Source: Membranipora membranacea
Taxonomy: Eukaryota > Bryozoa > Gymnolaemata > Cheilostomatida > Membraniporidae
Direction: 5' to 3'
Assembly: GCA_914767715.1 (NCBI GenBank)
Contig: OU612075.1
Coordinates: forward strand, 1,676,001-1,740,000
DNA length: 64,000 nt
Position numbers and translations under genes: made by a program. Positions within the stretch are counted from its first letter, which is position 1. The number at the start of each line of letters is the position of its first letter. The notes under the pieces were generated by a model. That model ran no database searches, was not told the DNA's origin, and saw nothing but the letters and a program-made list of their open reading frames with translations. Shown piece after piece: positions 11,162 to 22,167 of this stretch.

Positions 11162-12018
11162 ATGAGTTCCACAGCTGGATCGCTAACCACCGTGCTGATG
11201 GAGAATATAACCTCAACCACAGTCAAACCTTTGATGAGTGGAGATCTGAACTATTGGCCTCTGTGGGTGAATATCACCGTACCGGTCATCATGATCTCAC
11301 TATTCATGATAAGTATGGTGGTGCTGTACAGGATGCCCATCCAACCGACACCAAAGGTGAGAACCTCAGCTAAGTATCGAGATCACACTGACATCGAGAC
11401 TAAACTATTAACATGTGTATCTCTGATCGTAAGAGTCAATTTAGTATTAGTACCTAACATGTACCCGCCCCTAATTTGTAAAATTGATCTCAAGTCGTTA
11501 TACCAAATACCTTGTGCTGGTACTCATGCTAAGTGAATGAGTTCACTCTCTATCCGTCAGAGACATAGATGCAATAGTATATCACATGATCAGTCAGTGT
11601 TTATTGAAATTGGGTGATGTTGCTAGCCAGGATCCTAGAACGACCAGCCAGCTAGAATATGCGTCAGCTGAGTCAGATTTTGCTCTAATTAAAAGGAAAT
11701 GATCAGTTATTCCGTAATCCGAATATCCAAAATAACACATACTGGTAGTCCTAATCAAAAGCAAATTTTCTGAAACTTCTGGATGTTCCCGCCACTGAAA
11801 CCTAATTGAAATATGCCGAGCCTTATTTGGCCTGGGTTATGTAGTGGCAAGATTTTGAAGTTTGTACCGTCAAGTGCACGACCATAATTTAATTTTCCTT
11901 ACATTATCAGGAGTTGCTTCTGGACGACGATTCCACAGAAGAAGAGGATGGCGGTATCAAACTGACATCTATGACTCATCTAGCGAACAAAGCTTACAGT
12001 GCAGATAATGGCGACTAA
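11162..12018 (+). CDS. Small single-pass membrane protein, 100 aa (unknown family)
   Basis: Two coding exons, 11162-11356 and 11911-12018, joined in phase 0 with donor GTGAGA and acceptor ATTATCAG. The N-terminal 30-40 residues are Thr/Ser-rich with two N-X-T sites. One hydrophobic helix spans about residues 40-58 (NITVPVIMISLFMISMVVLY), followed by a 40-residue tail with an acidic cluster (LLLDDDSTEEEDGG). With no cleavable signal, an N-out single-pass topology is likely. The size and layout recall small accessory subunits or SMIM-type proteins, but no family motif is visible. A polyadenylation signal AATAAA lies at 12359-12364. The intron carries a MITE-like copy. Confidence 0.7.
11384..11600. 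mobile_element. MITE-like family 1, copy B
   Basis: It begins CACACTGACATCGAGACTAA, has the family blocks in the same order as copy A, and ends in ATCACATGATCAGTCAGTG. The ends form a terminal inverted repeat of roughly 40 bases with mismatches. It is in the only coding intron of the small membrane-protein gene, 27 bases after the exon. Confidence 0.75.
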
Positions 12019-12358
12019 CTAGAACAAGTTTAATCAAATTTGCCTGCACTCCAGTTGCTCTCATCCACTGGTCACCCCGCAGGCAAAGGCGTGCCCTTCC
12101 TTTATCTGCCATATTTTAATATCAATGCTGCCTTGACTTTTTGGATACAGATTGTAAAAGTTTAAACTGTTTCTCATCTCAGCCTAGCTTGTATTACTTT
12201 GATATGATATCTTGATTTGTAAAAAAATGAACCGATCTGTTGAAAAAATAAGAATTCCCCTGATACTTCAATTTATAAAAAAACAGCATATAATGCGATA
12301 ATCATTACAATGTGAACAAAAGTTTTTAGCATCAGTATAAATACGGTAAAATATCAAT

Positions 12359-12364
12359 AATAAA
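12359..12364 (+). terminator. Polyadenylation signal of the small membrane-protein gene
   Basis: AATAAA, 340 bases after the stop codon at 12018; it is the first match on this strand with a downstream T/G-containing stretch. Confidence 0.5.
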
Positions 12365-13086
12365 ATACGAGCTTTATGAATTTGAGCTGTTCAAGGAGGG
12401 AAACGCAACATCACCCCTCTCTATGTGACCAGCTTTTACAGAAGTTGTATGATGCGGATGATACAATAATACCATAAAAAAACATGACTCTGAGGCCCCA
12501 CCTAGGTTTTAATCCCAATAACCCAATTTGTAATAAAAAGTAATGACTGAGCAAAAACATAAATTTTATGATAATGGTTGGCCAATGTGTAGGCTCTGAC
12601 CGACCGTTAGGCGGTCTCTCGCACCCAACAACCAATCAAAACAGTCCAATACATCCATCAACCAAACAACGCCGAGGCATTTGCTAGATCGTAGTAAGGT
12701 TTAGTAGTAGCCAATGTTGATTTTAATCAGTCCTCCATAGTAAGCTAGCCACAACTCACTCTTGTACACAACACAATCATTTATATCTCCGATAGAGTCC
12801 AGTTTTGTATCACATATCTCATGTAGCTTCTTACCTATAGGTAGCGAAAAAAGTTTTCTATTATGCTTTCCCCATATCAGACTAATTATGTTCGCTCATT
12901 GGCTACCCAAAGATGATGCGTTTTTCCGGGGGGGGGGGGGGGGGGGACAACCGCTACGAAGTGATTTAAAAACTGCTCTATATACGTTGTAAAAGTAAAC
13001 TTGGCAGAGACATTACAAAATAGTTAGAGGATCTCTTTCCCAGGATTTATGATCTGAGTTACGTTCAACAAAAGGATCTAAACATC
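12365..13086. other. Intergenic region between convergent genes, with a 19-base G run
   Basis: No exon is supported. A homopolymer of 19 G lies at 12928-12946. The flanking genes converge here: the small membrane protein from the left and the TRIM gene from the right. Confidence 0.6.
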
Positions 13087-13092
13087 TTTATT
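13087..13092 (-). terminator. Polyadenylation signal of the TRIM gene
   Basis: AATAAA on the minus strand, beginning five bases after the TAA at 13099-13097. The very short spacing supports the chosen last exon. Confidence 0.6.
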
Positions 13093-13096
13093 CCTG

Positions 13097-16000
13097 TTAT
13101 TTGGAGTTGGAGTTGCATCCCTTACCTTCTGGTGAGATCACAGCGAACCCTCTGAGATAATCGGACCAGGCCCAGATATTCTCATATTCATCCAGATAAA
13201 GAGCGTAAGGTCTCTCCACAGGGCAGGACCAGAGCACGGTCTCTGCCTTACAGTCGTAGGCCTGTACGACATTCAGCTTCTCATCCTCTCCTATCAGCAG
13301 AATACCAGATTGTAGTACCTAGATAAAATAAGATAACATTTTATTGGCCTATTGGCTAAGATCAAAGTGTCATGGCCAATGGCTGATAAGTGCCTGTTTC
13401 AGTTTCTGGCAGCTTGCTGCACACTCACGATTAGGAGGTCCACCATGGCCTCACCTCTAGGATGCATAATAGTATACTAGGATGTATCACACTCTCAGTA
13501 CGGGGACTCCGGGCAACTTGCGCCCTCTTTAGGGGAAGCTCACCCTCTGTTTTGTCATAAACAGGGCTTTCATCAAGGATGGAGCAAAATTAAGTGACTG
13601 ATGGCGGTTGATTTGTAAAACGAATACTAGTTGGTATAAATCTATTATGGTATCCAGTTGTTCTAATTTTGGCACTGATAAAAGATCGTCTGCAACGTAT
13701 TTAACAATGTTTAAGAATATGATTCTGATAATCTCAGCAGTTTTTGCTACTCTTTGGTGAATAATACACTCGGTATTACAATTAAAGCTGGCGGCACATA
13801 CCTTCAGCCTCTTACCCCACGGCTTCACCAGGCACTTCTTATAAACACCTGAAAACAGTAAACCACACTGACATCGAGACTACACTATTATCATGTGTAT
13901 CTCTGATCGTTAGAGTCAATTTAGTACGAGTACCTAACATGTGCCCACCCCTAACTAATTAAACTGAAGACATGTCCCGACAAATTCTTTGTGATGGTAC
14001 TCATGCTAAATGAATTAATTCACTCTTTGTTGATCAGAGATATACATGCAATAGTATATCATCTGAAAACAGTAAACAGTAAATAATTGTTTAAGTACTG
14101 TGATGGGGCAGCTTCCCATAACCCGGAAATCCCTGTATAAACAGATCAATCTCATAACTAGTTTCGTTTGTCTGATCTCCCTGTACAATCCAGGATAAAA
14201 TAGAATTGTGGGATACTTGTAGCCAGCCAGCTGATTGATTAGCTTGTGATGATATTCGGATAAACAGCATTTGGTTGATTACTACTTTCTTGAGGGGTTT
14301 TTATTACCAAATTCCAAAATATATATACACTAAAATCTGCCCAAAGAAAGCCCGAACTCAAAAATGGGCAAAAAAATTTTTCAATTTTTTTGAGATTTTC
14401 TAACAACAGAACTATTTAATTTTTTTAATAGATTTTTCAATTCTATCTTCGCGTCTTCAGAGTGAGACCGTGATGGTAAATACATTGAACTCTAAACTCC
14501 AAATGTGTGCACCGCCCCCTTACCTTGAGTTGTATAGAGCTGATACTGACAGTTGCTGTAATCGTTAGCGTATATCATATCATCTGTGACAGCCAGACCA
14601 TATAAATCTGTACGATCTATACGTATATTCTGTACCTCCTGGTACATATCATCGTATGCGAGGATGGACGATGTCCTCTCCTTAGCATCCAAGTGGTTTG
14701 TTATAGTGATGTACAACCTTCTCTGGTACGTCTGCATACCAGTGATCATGTTACCTTTACCAATGTTTATCTACAACAGATATAATATATATATATATAA
14801 ATATCAGGGCCATAGTTTTGAAAAAAATGGTTGGGGAGGCAAAAGTTTGAGGCCAGGCCAAAGCATCACCAGTGAGCTCCTCCCCGAGCAAGTTAAGACA
14901 TATAATAACCAAATGGAAATCCCAGAGGAGTCGATCATTCAAATATATCGTTTTTAGGCCACTGTATTTAGCTTGCTAGGTGAGGCAGTGCCTCCCTGCC
15001 TCACCTAGAACTACGGGCCTGTATAATATATATATAGCATATATATCAAGGACATCAAAATCTAGAAAACTAGCCAGGGTTGTCCCTTTTCTTATTTGGG
15101 TGGATACCAAGATATACAAGAGAAATTACAAGCCAATGTCAATGTTTTCTTTATAATTTGCCCACCACTCATATGCTGTCAGTACAGGCTAATTGGGTAT
15201 AGTGATACATATAGCCTAATGATATTGTAATGCATTCTAATGGTATTGATTGCATTAAGGAAGTACTAAAGGTTGGCTAGCTGAAAGTTGAAACCGACAA
15301 GTTCAAAACCTTAGTTAGTATCCCAGTCAAGGCGTTACCTTGAGCTTCTAATATTCTAATATCTATACTGAACTCTTCATTAAATGTGGTGCCATTGCAT
15401 TTTTGGCATCCAATCCATGTGTGTGCGAATAAATCAATCGGTTTGTCGACTTGCTATTCACGTTAACGCATAAGGAAATTATTGGTTAAAGCTACACTGG
15501 GAAAGAATTTCGATTAAAAACCGCATTTCACTGGTAAAGAGCCTTGGGTATAAATAATTTTTCTTCTTTTATTTGTTATTGTTTTGCTTGCTTTGGCACA
15601 TTCGGTAGACCATCATTTTAATGATGAAGATTGTTTGTCAATAATAATGTTAAAAAAACGCCCCCATGCCATCATCACTTACCGACCCATGCATTTTGGG
15701 TGATTCACTTTTAGCTAGTTGTGCTGCTTTGTAGCCAGATGACACAATGATATGTCCGTCCGGAGCTAGACCCAGCCTCTCACACCCCTGTCCCTTGATC
15801 AGTTCAGTCTTATCCAATAAGTGTATACTTTTAATAGTTATTTTGGCTTGTCCTGGAAATAGAAACAGGGTAAGGATATTAATGTCTTGATAAAATACAA
15901 GGATTGGATTGAAAGTAGGTTTACATAAATTTGGAGGTTTTAATTTTTCACAATCAGGAACTTTTAACAAGTTAACAGCATAATATAAAACTTCTGCTAA

Positions 16001-19000
16001 AGAAGTGGCTTATCACATTTGAAACCTCTGTTTACCTTTAAAATCAGTCTATTCTGTTTGTACATCTGACTTTCAGCTCAACTCTTACAAGGCTAAACCA
16101 AACCAAACATGACACAACATTGCTATTCTGATCAATTCTAGGGTTCCGTTTGACCAAGTTTGTGCATCGATGCCAAAGGTGTTTAATTGCTGCTTTTGGC
16201 ACAAAATTTCTTTCATCCCTAAACATGCCACCTAAAATGCTGGTTTTCGTGGAAAATATTTGTCTCAGTCCATTGCCAAATTGTAAAAAATGAATAATAG
16301 TCTACCTTTTAAGTAGTTTTGATTTCATTTGACTTGTTTTGCATTTGAAAATAAACTATTTTCTTCCAGCCCGATGCAATGTTTTGTCTTGCTTCCTGAC
16401 ATCTGCGGCACCAATACATTCTGATCTTTGGGCAATAATTTCTTGTTTATCAAGGAGTTTGTCTTGTTCAAGCCACTCCCACAGGACTAGTATTCAATGA
16501 TTGGTACTAGCCTTTTCATACGACTACTTTTTTTGTTTTGGGGGTAACAAGAAAAATAAAAATGGCCGAGAGACAAGGTTAGGGTGGTACCAGAGAGCAT
16601 AGATAATAGCTAGGTTAGGGTGATACCAGAGACCATAGATAATCTATAGTCTTTGGTGGTACTACTTACTATTCAATAGCGTCATGAGTTTGACAAACTC
16701 AATCTCGCTTAGTTTCTCAATATGCTCCTCAAAAAACTTCACCACTGATCCGATCTCAGCAATCTCTTTGTCTTTGTCTTGTAGCAGCCTCTGATTAGAG
16801 GAGAGCTCACTGAGCACCCGCTGTGTGTAGTCACCAAGTGTAGACAGTGGAGCTTGGGCTAATTTTGTACCAGTTGTATGTATGTCGGCCTGGATCTTCT
16901 TTTTCTACAATGAATAGGTTAGGGGGTGCAAGGGTCCCAGGTTGTTTTATTCTCGCTAGTAGGGACAGCCAATCAGATCAATGTCAGACTATTCCCTGTG
17001 TTGAGTGTTCTAGCTGTATAATGTTATGATACTATTTCCGTTCCATGAGAAGGATTTATTTCAGTGAGCCTACAAAATCCCCATTAATATGGGTTGAATC
17101 ACTAGTTTGACTGATTTGTAAATAGTCATCTTAGCCAATTATTAGGACATGAAAACAATGATTAGGCTGACGCATATATAAAACTAGCACTAGGAATGTT
17201 CGTAAGAAAATCCTTACAAAAGCATTTAAATCTTAAATCTGTGAAAACCAGTCACATCATCTCCAATTTCTCAAAACACATCCTGTTTCTCTAAAAATCC
17301 CCTACTCAATAAAGTCCTCTCACCTAATTTCTCTAATTTTTTTTACTTTTGAAGTGTTTTTTAAATCATAGGCAGTCATTAGCCTGCTGCAAAGTCCTAT
17401 CTATTTACCAGGACCAGTACCAGGAAGTATTACTCATTGGAATCGGTGATGCCATAAATTTTCTTCTCACATGATATTTTGGCAAAGAATGGCTAATGTA
17501 TTTTGTTTGTGGTTGTAATTTTCACCCAATTCTTAAAACCACATACAAATGCTTCCTCAAATTCTCATGTTAGGTCTTCATCCTTTTGTGGAATAGCGAA
17601 GTATAACTCACAAATATTCGAGATATTGGAGGTGACTCTATCCAATCACATCCACATCATGACACACCCTGCCTGCGTATTTGAGTTATGGTCAATTATA
17701 TTTTACACTGCCAAAAGATACACAATGCAAAACTGTGAAATGTGTTTTTTTGTTGTTTTGAAAACGATTTTCCACCCCTCTCAAGAATAATGTTTTTACC
17801 TCAGGATCTTAAAAAACATGAGTCAGAACTGATGACTAATAGTTTAGAGATAGTTCCTGAAAAGCTAACATTTTCATCCGTAAGATTTTTATGACACAAC
17901 TAGGCTAGGAAGAAGTATTGTTATTGTTCAGTACTGATGATAATTGTTGTAGCCTCAAAACCTGAATCAAACCTGCTGAGTTTTCAGACTCAACATTTAA
18001 AATTTCATTGGCAGAAAATCTTCTGGAATCAAAAGGAGAGGAGTTGGTGGGAAGTTAATTGGAAGTTGGTGGGGAGTTGGTGGGGAGTAGGTGGGGAGTT
18101 GGTGGGGAGTTGGTGGGCAGTCAGTGGGGAGTTGGTGGGCAGTTGGTGGGGAGTGGGTGGGGAGTTGGTGGGGAGTAGGTGGGGAGTTGGTGGGCAGTGG
18201 GTGTATGCGTCGAGGTTTAACAAAGGGGGACTCAGATGACAGCAAACACCTCATCACTCCTTGATCTCATTCAGGGGATCATCTGTCACTGTTCAATGAA
18301 TAAGAAGAGGGTCTTACCTCATGGTCAATGGCTAAAACTTTGTTCTTTCTTCCTGCACGCCACTGCGAGTAAAACTCACGACATTCCACCAGGCGATCGT
18401 CAAAGTCGATAGCTTCCTCTTTGTGTTTGTTGTCGTTTATCCTGCATATTGTCCGATTGCTACATCTGTCAGTAGATATTTATATATATTATAATACATT
18501 TTTGTATTAAATATTATTCATTCAAATATTATATATATATGAATTTTTTATCAAATCAGATCATGTTTTACATTACAAACTGAAAAGATTGCAGATGATA
18601 CATAACCTAAAACAATTATACGAGACATTTGATGTGAATATGTACAAATTGAGTACTGCACCTTAGGATCCTTTGGCCATGTGACTGGAAGGAGCCATAT
18701 TTGACTGGCCCATTATAACGTGCAGTAACCTGTCTTTGACTGAAGCTTTGACGCGGCTTGTCAAGACAGGCTAAGTTTATGGGGTTCGTGTCAAATAGCA
18801 TATGACCATGCTCTCCGTTGCTAGCTACATTTTTTTTAAATCGGCACCTTGTATATATGGCAAAGTATTTATAATCTATGTCCATGGTCTTAATCGATCT
18901 TGCTAGAATGAATTGTTGATAAACTGGGGGCTTACTTGCAAGGACAGTGGTGATAAATTCTAGACATGATTGCAATTAGAGAACTCTATTTGCAATCATG

Positions 19001-22000
19001 TTTGGAATTATTTTGACAGTATGGACCTCCCAAGTATTTGAGGTAGCTCATCTACCAACCTGTAACATATGAATATAATGCACTTCTGACACTGCATGTC
19101 GATTGGTCGCTGACAATCTTTAGTGTCGCACATATCAACGTCAGATTTCTTATCTAAAATCAAAACAAAACAGACAATTATTTACCTTGATTTGTGACCT
19201 TTAAAGCATCCATGAAATAAAACTTAAAATAATCAGAGGAACTGCTCCAGCTTATAAGCTTTAAAATGAGCCTAAGAACAGCTCAATTGGGCAACTACGA
19301 CTGAAGTTACGACATATTATAGTAAGGCATTGCTGATGCTCGCTCGCGAGCTTGTGTAGGGGGATATGATAAAAATAAACATACATTTCTGCTTATATGT
19401 CTACTATTAAAATCTTCGGACTCGCTTAGTTTCAACAAAATTGGATGGAACGAGTTGTAATCCAACATAGCTCGTAGCTCGTAAAAGCCAAAAAAAAAAC
19501 AAATTGAGAGAGATTCACACAGATTTTTTGGTTGAAAAAAGGTGGTTTCACTTTAATAGTTCCGTATGCGAAAAAATGTCGAATATTGGTCAAAAACCCT
19601 GATGTGACCTCACACCAGACCTGGGCTTTCTGATCTGACAAGCGAATATTGAAAGGGTCCACTTCAATGATTCATAACACAGCTTCTAGTGGTCCTAGAG
19701 GGTCCATTTTAGGCTTGTTTTAAAGCTGATTAGCTGGATAAACAGCTTTGACAATACCAGCCTTAACTTCATGGATACGGATTGTTTTAAACCTCTGCAG
19801 TCAAACATGGTTTTATCTACAGCTATGTTTGAAGAGAATTAATGAATTAGAGATGTTGCCTTATGATGCCAGTGTTGTTGAAAGCTACGTATCTTAATCT
19901 CTCAAACAACTGTGACGAAGCTAAATATATTATATGTGGACACGTTGGAAGCGTAATTTAATTACGTTATGTTGTTTGTGTCCCTATTTGGTCATACTGT
20001 TTGTATAATCAACAGGAGCCTCAAGAGTTAAGATCACAGACTTAGAACAATATTTTTGCGCATGAATCTAAATGAATCTAAATGAATCTAAATGAATCTA
20101 AATGGATCTAAATGGATCTTAATTAATCTAAATGAATCTAACTCGGTGTCGGACAGTGGTGAGTTCAAGGATATTTCTTCGCTCCTTCAATTGGGTGGGG
20201 AGCATTTGGCAGTAGTGAGTTAGGGATATTCACCTCGCTCGAGGGCGTAGGGCAGTAGTGTGTAAGGCATATTTTCCTCATTCGAGGGTGTCACACATAA
20301 TGAGTTGGGGAGTATTTACCTCTCTCTAAGGCGTCGGACAGTAATTTGATCTCTTGCTGTCTCATATCCTCGTACATACACGCATAGAAGTTATCCGCTG
20401 TCTCTGCCTCGAATTCATGCTTACAGAAGCTACATTTAGCTGACTTTTTATCCCTCTTGCCCACAATGATCAGGTGGTCTGCAAAAAGGTCGGTCAGAAA
20501 TGAATTATAAAAACATGTTGGTTAAAATCACAAGGTCTGGCTCAGACCAAAGACTGGGAAAGGAAGGTGCGTTAAGGCAGGGAGGTACTCCTTGGTTAAG
20601 GCAATGACCTTAGTTCATTGGTTAACGTGTAGCCACCTTGTTTGGAGCAAAGTTACTCTTGATATGCAGTCAGGACGGAGAGCACCTTGGCATCAACCAA
20701 GCCTAGTAATCAGTAGACTGCAGTATTCTTGGAACCCTGGACCTTCAACCCTTGCGGGGACAGGGGCACAGGGACAGGGGACAGGGGACAGGGCAGGGAC
20801 TCTACTCAATTGAGTTACCTCCTTCTCTTACGAGCTATCAAGCATGCTATGATAGGTGACAATCCTTTCCATTAGTCTAACAGTCAAGGTTTCCATCAAC
20901 AGGAGGTTATTTTTGAGTCATCCCATAAACTTGAAAAATTATTACTCATAAATAGCTCCGAGGGCAAAAACGAAATTTGAAGGATGATCAAGAACTGTCA
21001 CAAACCTAATACAAAATACAAACCCTCTCTTGATTGAAGGATGCATTATGGTTTTCTGTGTTTTAGCAAAATCAAATTGCACAATATTTCAACTTTTTGC
21101 ATAAAAATTGCCAATTAGCTTCGTCCTGAACACAGTCGGTCTGCTGCCAAGATTTGTGTCTCTTTACAGACTAATATTTATACTAATACTATTACTTATG
21201 CTAATATTAATACTTATAATGGTACTCACTTGTACCAATACTTGTACTAATACTAATACTAATACATATACTAATACTCACTTATACAATCACAGCACAG
21301 ACTGTGGTGACAGGGTAGTGATCTCAGCTCCTTCTCCTGTCCACACGACCCACATGCTATAGCTAAGTTAGCTGTATCCAGTAATGTCTTTCTGTTACCC
21401 TGAAACCAAGTAATTCACATGGTTAAGCGGGCGTACGTTGTTGACCGGCAGCAGTTGTTTTAACAGGGCAATGCACGCTGGTACTGAGGCTCGTAGTAGG
21501 CAGCGCATAGCGGTGCCCTGCCAGTGTTTAGCTATTGAAAATTTGCTGAGAGGATGTGTCCCCCCTGCCAATTTTGTTTTGCACTAATCGAAATGATCCC
21601 TTTTGTTGTTGTGTGTTGATGTCAATTCAGTTTTTGGATATGCCTTGGCATGATGTAATGGATAGGGCTTTACTTCTAACTCTGTGACTATCGTACTGAG
21701 GAACTGATTCCTAATATGAGTTGTTAAAACAGGCAGTCATCCAGCGGGTAGCTACCGGTGGTATGCTAATGCCTTTCGATGAGGGTCACAAGGTATGTGA
21801 TTGGGACCAAAGAAGGAGACTGCAGTGTCTGGACATTTATATACTGTTGATGGGGGTCACACGAGATGTAACCCCGTTACAGAGTTCGTCAACGAGAGAG
21901 GGACAAAATCCTTAACGACCAGACAATTATAAGTGTTGTTTTAGAGGAATTAGGTAAAATAGCATCCATAAACACATGTGCTGATAGACTCACCTTAGAG

Positions 22001-22167
22001 GGGGATGGAGTAATCCAGTCATCTGGCTGTAAGTATTCATGTTCATCGTCATCTGACACCTGATTTGACGGCTTACGAGGCCTTGGTAGTTCTGGAGGCT
22101 TCGTCGTTGACTTCACAGGCTTTGGTGGTTTTGGAGGCTTCGGCTTCTTCTTAAACAAGGACGACAT
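13097..22167 (-). CDS. TRIM-type RING E3 ligase with NHL-like C-terminus, 529 aa
   Basis: Ten exons: 22167-21994, 21399-21282, 20478-20320, 19153-19060, 18441-18318, 16904-16670, 15852-15683, 14770-14524, 13848-13802 and 13318-13097. All phases agree. A Lys/Pro-rich N-terminus (KKKPKPPKPPKP) precedes a C3HC4 RING: C74, C77, C88, H90, C93, C96, C113 and C116. Residues about 155-200 carry a B-box-like Cys/His/Asp set, and 224-301 a coiled coil. Residues 302-529 contain NHL-like blades (GLAPDGHIIVSSG, GLAVTDDMIYAND). The RING predicts ubiquitin transfer, the coiled coil oligomerisation, and the propeller-like end substrate or RNA binding; these come from family knowledge. The ATG at 22167 is the first in frame. 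The final exon could instead use the donor GTAAGG just before the stop, but no further exon was found. Confidence 0.88.
13366..13560. repeat. Dispersed repeat, family 2 copy 1
   Basis: In intron 9 of the TRIM gene. It shares ATGGCTGATAAG, TTTCAG..AGCTTG(C/T)TGCACAC, CTCAGTA and CCCTCTTTAGGGGAAGC in the same order and spacing with 48560-48690 in the WAP gene. No coding capacity or obvious terminal repeats. Confidence 0.65.
13849..14077. mobile_element. MITE-like family 1, copy C, flanked by a 15-bp duplicated splice acceptor
   Basis: The element body is 13864-14062 (199 bp, starts CACACTGACATCGAGACTAC). It is flanked by the perfect direct repeat CTGAAAACAGTAAAC at 13849-13863 and 14063-14077. 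On the minus strand this repeat reads GTTTACTGTTTTCAG. The copy at 13849-13863 is exactly the last 15 intron bases before TRIM exon 9, so the direct repeat is the 3' splice site itself. An identical second acceptor therefore lies upstream of the element. Confidence 0.85.
14805..15021. mobile_element. MITE-like family 3, copy 1
   Basis: Starts CAGGGCCATAGTTTTG and ends AACTACGGGCCTG, an imperfect terminal inverted repeat, with GGGGAGGCA near the left end and TGCCTCACCTAG near the right. Related copies are at 49965, 51056 and (truncated) 33683. It lies in TRIM intron 7, 34 bases upstream of exon 8. Confidence 0.75.
18046..18200. repeat. G/T-rich minisatellite with all G-rich strand units open
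   Basis: About a dozen units of GTTGGTGGGGA and its variants (GTAGGTGGGGA, GTTGGTGGGCA, GTCAGTGGGGA) in TRIM intron 5. The plus strand carries regularly spaced GG/GGGG runs suited to G-quadruplex formation, and the transcript (minus) strand is C/A-rich. Long open frames on both strands are a by-product of the repeat. Confidence 0.9.
20041..20140. repeat. 10-bp microrepeat array
   Basis: About nine copies of ATCTAAATGA with single-base variants, in TRIM intron 3. Confidence 0.85.
20155..20345 (-). repeat. Tandem array that includes the end and 5' splice site of TRIM exon 3
   Basis: On the minus strand, exon 3 ends CCGACGCCTTAGAGAGAG, followed by GTAAATACTCCCCAACTCA. Diverged copies follow in the intron. 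The best one reads CCTACGCCCTCGAGCGAG, followed by GTGAATATCCCTAACTCAC at about 20253-20220. Two more degraded units lie on either side of it. The duplicated unit therefore spans the exon end and the donor. Confidence 0.75.
20540..20830 (-). mobile_element. Diverged SINE with a micro-foldback insertion
   Basis: Its right end on the minus strand (GTAAGAGAAGGAGGTAACTC..) and its body order resemble SINE family 1, with a G-rich expansion (GGGGACAG repeats, 20755-20800) where the B-box region should be. A micro-foldback (20592-20625) sits inside: CAATGA and TTCATTG arms, with the direct repeat TTGGTTAA at 20592-20599 and 20618-20625. Confidence 0.5.
21165..21285. repeat. Hexamer-like (CTAATA/TACTAA) repeat abutting the TRIM exon 2 donor
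   Basis: An array of ACTAAT and ACTTAT units reaches to the exon 2 boundary at 21282. On the transcribed strand AAGTGAGTA, the donor context, occurs a second time about 50 bases downstream, inside the array. Confidence 0.7.

Noticed and set aside
17997-18257. Open frames of PPTPHQLPT-type repeats
   Set aside because: Produced by the intronic minisatellite; they run through TRIM intron 5 without exon signals.
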